A stretch of DNA of 64,000 nucleotides from Salegentibacter agarivorans (GTDB taxonomy: Bacteria > Bacteroidota > Bacteroidia > Flavobacteriales > Flavobacteriaceae): the NCBI RefSeq assembly GCF_900113135.1, contig NZ_FOOH01000011.1, positions 1 to 64,000 on the forward strand, given 5' to 3'. The translations under genes were made by a program, and so were the position numbers. The notes beneath the pieces were generated by a model that did no database searches, was not told the origin of the DNA, and was given only the letters and a program-made list of their open reading frames with translations. Position 1 is the stretch's first letter. Every line of letters starts with the position of its first letter. Positions 60,313-64,000 of this stretch are shown piece after piece.

Positions 60313-60747
60313 TTAATTACTTCCTGTACTGCCAAATCCACCCGCGCCACGAGTGGTTTCTTCCAGCGTTTCAACTTCTTCCCAGGAAATATGTTCGTGT
60401 TTAGCAATCACCATTTGAGCAACACGCTCACCATTTTCTATGGTGAATTCTTCGTTGGATAAGTTCACCAAAATCACGCCTATTTCTCCACGATAATCGG
60501 CATCTATGGTGCCGGGTGCGTTTAATACAGTGATTCCCTTTTTGGCAGCCAGGCCACTTCGTGGTCTAACCTGGGCTTCGTAACCTACCGGAAGTTCTAT
60601 AAAAAGTCCGGTTTTAACGATAGCTCTTTCTAATGGTTTTAACGTAACAGCTTCAGAAATATTGGCTCTAAGGTCCATTCCTGCTGAAGCTTCAGTCTCG
60701 TAATGCGGCAGTTTGTGTGCCGATTTATTGATGATCTTTACTTGCAT
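60313..60747 (-). CDS. dut: dUTP diphosphatase
   Basis: Hydrolyses dUTP to dUMP to keep uracil out of DNA. The five motifs are present: [45 protein letters not shown] and [10 protein letters not shown]. It has 144 residues and starts two bases after the flippase gene stop. Confidence 0.97.
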   Translation of the reverse strand: MQVKIINKSAHKLPHYETEASAGMDLRANISEAVTLKPLERAIVKTGLFIELPVGYEAQVRPRSGLAAKKGITVLNAPGTIDADYRGEIGVILVNLSNEEFTIENGERVAQMVIAKHEHISWEEVETLEETTRGAGGFGSTGSN

Positions 60748-60749
60748 AG

Positions 60750-62201
60750 TTAAGATTGTAATATTTTAATGAGTTGTTTTCTTTCAGAAACATATACTGT
60801 TCCGAGAAAGACTATTAATAAGCTAATTCCAACGAAATAATTTCCGCGGAAAACATAAAAGGAAAATACCGAAAATAAGACGGAAAGTACTAAATAGCCG
60901 CCTATTTTTTTAAGGTTATATGGAATAGGATAATATTTTCTTCCGTAGAAATAAGAAAGGAGCATCATTACTCCGTAAGCAACCAAAGTTGCGATCGCAG
61001 AACCGGTATAGCTTATATACGGAATTAAAATAATATTGAGCACCAGGGTAAATAGTGCACCTACTACCGAGATATAACCTCCAAACCGGGTACGATCAGT
61101 AATTTTATACCAAACCGAAAGATTATGGTAAATGCCCAGAAACAGGTTTGCCAGTAAAATAAGCGGAACAATATGCATTGCCTCCCAGTAAGTACTATTC
61201 TGAATTAAAAGTTCTTTTAAAATATCTATAAAAACAATTACGGCTACGAGGATAAAACTTCCAAAAACCACGAAATACTTGGTAATAATCGCATAGGTTT
61301 CCTGGGCGTTTTTAGCTTCAGCGTGACTAAAGAAAAACGGTTCTATTCCCAGTCTAAAGGCCGTAGCAAAAAGCGTCATAAACAAGGCTAATTTATAGCA
61401 GGCCGCATACGCACCAATCTCATCTCTGGCAATATTCTGCGGAAGCAGATAATCCAACATTATCCTATCAAAAACTTCGTTTATCGAGAAAGCAAGTCCG
61501 GCGATTAAAACCGGAAAAGCATAAGACATCATAGCTTTCCAGAGTTTGCTATTAAACCTGAAATCTATTTTAAAATAGAAAGGAAGCATCATTAACAGCG
61601 TAACACTGCTGGCCACCAGGTTGGAAATAAAAATATAACTGATCTCAAAATCTGGAACATAAATACTTTGGAAAACTGAATTTTCTAAAGCCAAATCTTC
61701 CAAAAACAGTAAAAAGAAAATATTTAACCCCAGGTTTATGCAAACATTTATGATCTTAATTACAGCAAAACGCATAGGTTTTTCAGCTGCTCGAAGCCAG
61801 GTAAACGGGATAATAACCAGGGCGTCCAGGAATAGAATCCAAATAACCAGTTGAATATATTTAACCGGGATATTTACCATTTCCGCAATAAAATCCTGCA
61901 CTAAAAAAGCCGCAGCGAAGAACACTAAAGAAGTCGTAACCAGAGACCAGCCGGAAGTACTTAGTACTTCTTTGCTATTCTTCATTTTATTGTAAAACCT
62001 AAAAAATGCGGTTTCCATCCCATAAGCAAGGATGACATTAAAAAACACAAAATAGGCGAAGATTATAGAAACTTCGCCATATTCTGCTTTTGGTAAAACG
62101 TGGGTATAAAGTGGTATTAATAAAACATTCAGCATACGCGGCAACACCGTGGCGAGGCCGTAAATAAATGTTTGCTGAAATAGTTTTTTAAAGGTACTCA
62201 A
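60750..62201 (-). CDS. Polysaccharide flippase (Wzx-like)
   Basis: An inner-membrane protein with about 14 helices and the start pattern [34 protein letters not shown]. It belongs to the MVF/polysaccharide-export superfamily and flips lipid-linked oligosaccharides. It has 483 residues. No glycosyltransferases are adjacent, so the glycan is unknown. Confidence 0.9.
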   Translation of the reverse strand: MSTFKKLFQQTFIYGLATVLPRMLNVLLIPLYTHVLPKAEYGEVSIIFAYFVFFNVILAYGMETAFFRFYNKMKNSKEVLSTSGWSLVTTSLVFFAAAFLVQDFIAEMVNIPVKYIQLVIWILFLDALVIIPFTWLRAAEKPMRFAVIKIINVCINLGLNIFFLLFLEDLALENSVFQSIYVPDFEISYIFISNLVASSVTLLMMLPFYFKIDFRFNSKLWKAMMSYAFPVLIAGLAFSINEVFDRIMLDYLLPQNIARDEIGAYAACYKLALFMTLFATAFRLGIEPFFFSHAEAKNAQETYAIITKYFVVFGSFILVAVIVFIDILKELLIQNSTYWEAMHIVPLILLANLFLGIYHNLSVWYKITDRTRFGGYISVVGALFTLVLNIILIPYISYTGSAIATLVAYGVMMLLSYFYGRKYYPIPYNLKKIGGYLVLSVLFSVFSFYVFRGNYFVGISLLIVFLGTVYVSERKQLIKILQS

Positions 62202-62220
62202 CAGGAGAGAAAATTAGATT

Positions 62221-62661
62221 TTAGTTCTGTTCTTGGATTCCTGTTAACTTGTAATATTTGGTTTTCTCATTCTGGGAAAACACGAGAATTGCTTCATCAT
62301 CTTCAATCTCAAAAGGCATTTGTTCTGTTTTTTGTGGTACCCTATTTTTGTTTTCTTCAGCAGGATCAGAGCTCATAATATCCATACCATTGGTACCGAA
62401 ATTAGCAATAAATAAATTGGTTTGTTCGCTATCCTGAACCAATGGAGATTTCATTCCTCTAAAATAAACACTTTTCAAATTCACACGATTATCCTGAATA
62501 ACGGCCACAGGAATGTGGAGATCTAACCCATTTTCACCCTGGGTATAATAAATACCCTGAAACTGTGCGGGTGCGCGCTCCTGCAGTTCTTTATTGCTAC
62601 CGCAACCTGTAATTAAAGTTAAAGCGAATATACTGCTGAATAAAAAAAGTAGTTTTTTCAT
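62221..62661 (-). CDS. Lipoprotein of unknown function
   Basis: From the ATG at 62661 the signal peptide ends in the lipobox LITGC, followed by GSNKE. The mature 127 residues are beta-rich (GIYYTQGENGLDLHIPVAVIQ and VNLKSVYFRGMKSP). It resembles small flavobacterial lipoproteins without known function. An upstream ATG at 62703 would bury the signal peptide. Confidence 0.7.
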   Translation of the reverse strand: MKKLLFLFSSIFALTLITGCGSNKELQERAPAQFQGIYYTQGENGLDLHIPVAVIQDNRVNLKSVYFRGMKSPLVQDSEQTNLFIANFGTNGMDIMSSDPAEENKNRVPQKTEQMPFEIEDDEAILVFSQNEKTKYYKLTGIQEQN

Positions 62662-62710
62662 AATAGAAAGTTTGTTGTTTAAAAGTACAAAAACAAAACG
62701 CATACCAAAT

Positions 62711-62740
62711 AAAAAACCCGTAGTTAACTTACGGGTTTTT
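62711..62740 (-). terminator. Terminator of the ATP synthase operon
   Basis: The stem AAAACCCGTA/TACGGGTTTT with a 7-base loop is followed by TTTT on the minus strand, 36 bases after the atpG stop. It is symmetric and may work both ways. Confidence 0.85.
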
Positions 62741-62775
62741 AGAACGGAATTACTTCCGGAATATTATTTTTGGTT

Positions 62776-63636
62776 TTATCCATTCAATGCTTCGGCACCA
62801 CCAACAATCTCAAGGATCTCATTGGTAATAGAAGCCTGTCTCGCTTTGTTATAAGACAATTTAAGATCGTCTCTTAGCTCTTTGGCATTATCGGTTGCCT
62901 TATGCATAGCCGTCATACGAGCGCCGTGTTCTGAAGCGAAAGAATCTCTTAATGCTTTAAACAATTGCATTTTTAAAGATTTAGGAATAAGCTCTTTTAC
63001 GATTTCGATCTTTGATGGTTCGAAAAGATAATCCAACTGTTTTTCTTCTTCGGTATCAAATTGTTCAATGGGCAAAAATTGCTCATGCTGTACAATTTGA
63101 GTAGCCGCATTCTTAAACTGGTTGTACACCAATACTATTTTATCATATTTTTCGTCTAAGAACAACTGCATCAATTCTTCTGCGATTTCAGATACGTTTT
63201 CAAACGTTAGATCGTCGTAAATTTCGTTGTTATTCTTATATACCTCGAAGTCCTTTTTAAGAACATCATTGGCTTTTTTACCTAAAGTATAAAGTGAAAC
63301 ATTTTTAGACTGGTAATCGTTTTTGGTTTTATACCTAACGCCTTTTACAATATTAGTATTAAAAGCACCTGCAAGACCTTTGTTAGATGAAATAGCAACA
63401 ACCAATACGTTTTTTACCTCACGGTCTTCGGCGTATTTACTGCTGGTATCATCATCCAGGGTTGCACTTAAATCCTGTAACAGCTGGGTTAATTTTTCAG
63501 AATAAGGTCTCATTTGCGTAATTGCATCCTGAGCCCTGCTCAACTTTGCCGCCGACACCATTTTCATGGCGCTGGTGATTTGCATCGTTGAAGATACTGA
63601 AGTAATCCTGCTACGTAATTCTTTTAAGTTTGCCAT
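62776..63636 (-). CDS. atpG: ATP synthase F1 gamma subunit
   Basis: The rotor stalk of F1. The N-terminal helix ANLKELRSRITSVSSTMQITSAMKMVSAAKLSRAQ and the C-terminal helix ALRDSFASEHGARMTAMHKATDNA with EIVGGAEAL are diagnostic. It has 286 residues. It follows atpA after 119 bases that contain a strong hairpin, and closes the operon. Confidence 0.97.
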   Translation of the reverse strand: MANLKELRSRITSVSSTMQITSAMKMVSAAKLSRAQDAITQMRPYSEKLTQLLQDLSATLDDDTSSKYAEDREVKNVLVVAISSNKGLAGAFNTNIVKGVRYKTKNDYQSKNVSLYTLGKKANDVLKKDFEVYKNNNEIYDDLTFENVSEIAEELMQLFLDEKYDKIVLVYNQFKNAATQIVQHEQFLPIEQFDTEEEKQLDYLFEPSKIEIVKELIPKSLKMQLFKALRDSFASEHGARMTAMHKATDNAKELRDDLKLSYNKARQASITNEILEIVGGAEALNG

Positions 63637-63651
63637 TTTATTTAGTATTGA

Positions 63652-63689
63652 GTATCGAGTATTTAGATTTTAGACAAAATACTCGATAC
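63652..63689 (-). repeat. Inverted repeat between atpA and atpG
   Basis: GTATCGAGTATTT (63652-63664) and AAATACTCGATAC (63677-63689) form a perfect 13-bp stem around a 12-base loop, 16 bases upstream of the atpG ATG. Related direct repeats TATTGAGTATTGAG are near 63742-63756. No T run follows, so it is not a typical terminator. Confidence 0.75.
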
Positions 63690-63755
63690 CTATAATTTAT
63701 TTAAAGTTTAAATATGAACTTAAGTTTCTAACTACTCTAAGCTCAATACTCAATA

Positions 63756-64000
63756 CTATTTTTTATACTTAGCTGAAAGCTCTTTCGCTACTGAAACTAA
63801 AGTATCTGTAACTTCATCGGTTAATTTACCGGCTTTTAGAGTATCTAAAACATCTCTGTGTTTAGTATCTAAAAACTGTAAATAATCTCTTTCAAATTCT
63901 TTTACTTTTTCTACCGGCACATCCTTTAGCAAGTTTTTAGAACCTGCATAAATAATTGCGATTTGGTCTTCTACCGGGTAAGGATCGTTTTCTGCCTGTT
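63756..64000 (-). CDS. atpA: ATP synthase F1 alpha subunit, C-terminal end (partial)
   Basis: Only the last 81 codons are in the window. They read NDPYPVEDQIAIIYAG and end SVAKELSAKYKK, the typical alpha-subunit C-terminal helical domain. The stop is TAG at 63756-63758. The rest of the gene continues beyond the window edge. Confidence 0.93.
   Translation of the reverse strand, partial: QAENDPYPVEDQIAIIYAGSKNLLKDVPVEKVKEFERDYLQFLDTKHRDVLDTLKAGKLTDEVTDTLVSVAKELSAKYKK

Overview
The window reads as chromosomal DNA of a member of the Bacteroidota, most likely a marine Flavobacteriaceae of the Gramella/Salegentibacter kind. The grounds are the low GC content, promoters of the TAnnTTTG type instead of TATAAT, few Shine-Dalgarno sequences, the gliding lipoprotein GldH, a TonB receptor with a carboxypeptidase-regulatory-like N-terminus, SCO1, HemJ, DUF4292, HU/SPOR proteins, and an ECF sigma factor followed by a membrane-anchored beta-barrel protein. 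No prophage, insertion sequence, CRISPR array or secondary-metabolite cluster is visible. Genus is inference; no search was run.

Layout. 0-1.6 kb: tRNA-Asn with terminator and the site-2 protease RseP. 1.7-10.3 kb: metal handling, with SCO1 copper chaperone, feoA-feoB plus an easily missed 49-residue FeoB-associated Cys protein, a ZIP transporter abutting a DtxR/MntR-type repressor, and a divergent TonB receptor whose promoter carries a 16-bp palindrome. 10.4-20.5 kb: bacilliredoxin, PlsC, HD hydrolase, S9 peptidase, a TPR/AraC regulator with a probable frameshift in its signal peptide, Fpg glycosylase, radical SAM protein and enoyl-CoA hydratase. 20.5-27.3 kb: histidine kinase, HemJ, a toxin-antitoxin pair with a broken toxin, MATE pump, ferrochelatase, ThuA-like protein and AraC regulator. 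27.5-33.8 kb: a tight heme operon hemA-C-D-E-(DUF6973-like)-F-B. With hemJ and hemH nearby, most of the route from glutamyl-tRNA to heme is in this window (hemL is not).

33.9-49.8 kb: small membrane proteins, CNNM/CBS protein, Ogt, beta-lactamase-like hydrolase, an exonuclease gene cut by a nonsense codon, a two-subunit CoA transferase, PBP1A-GldH-RicT, TrhO, RecA, and a lipoprotein/ECF sigma/anti-sigma-barrel cluster. 49.9-64 kb: PlsC, TrpS, dprA with two frameshifts, an HU/SPOR protein, thioesterase, an envelope cluster (M23/EnvC, DUF4292 lipoprotein, TPR, nucleotidyltransferase, dUTPase, flippase), and the 3' part of the ATP synthase operon (atpG and the end of atpA).

The most interesting unexplained signals are: (1) an apparently independent short transcript between trhO and recA with a strong terminator, an internal long-range stem and two tiny ORFs; (2) a palindrome CTCGATTATCGAG present in four copies or variants; (3) REP-like elements sitting in the loops of terminator hairpins; (4) a 7-bp tandem repeat touching the fpg start codon; and (5) several disrupted genes (TPR/AraC regulator, RelE/ParE toxin, exonuclease, dprA) whose lesions are mostly one-base indels.
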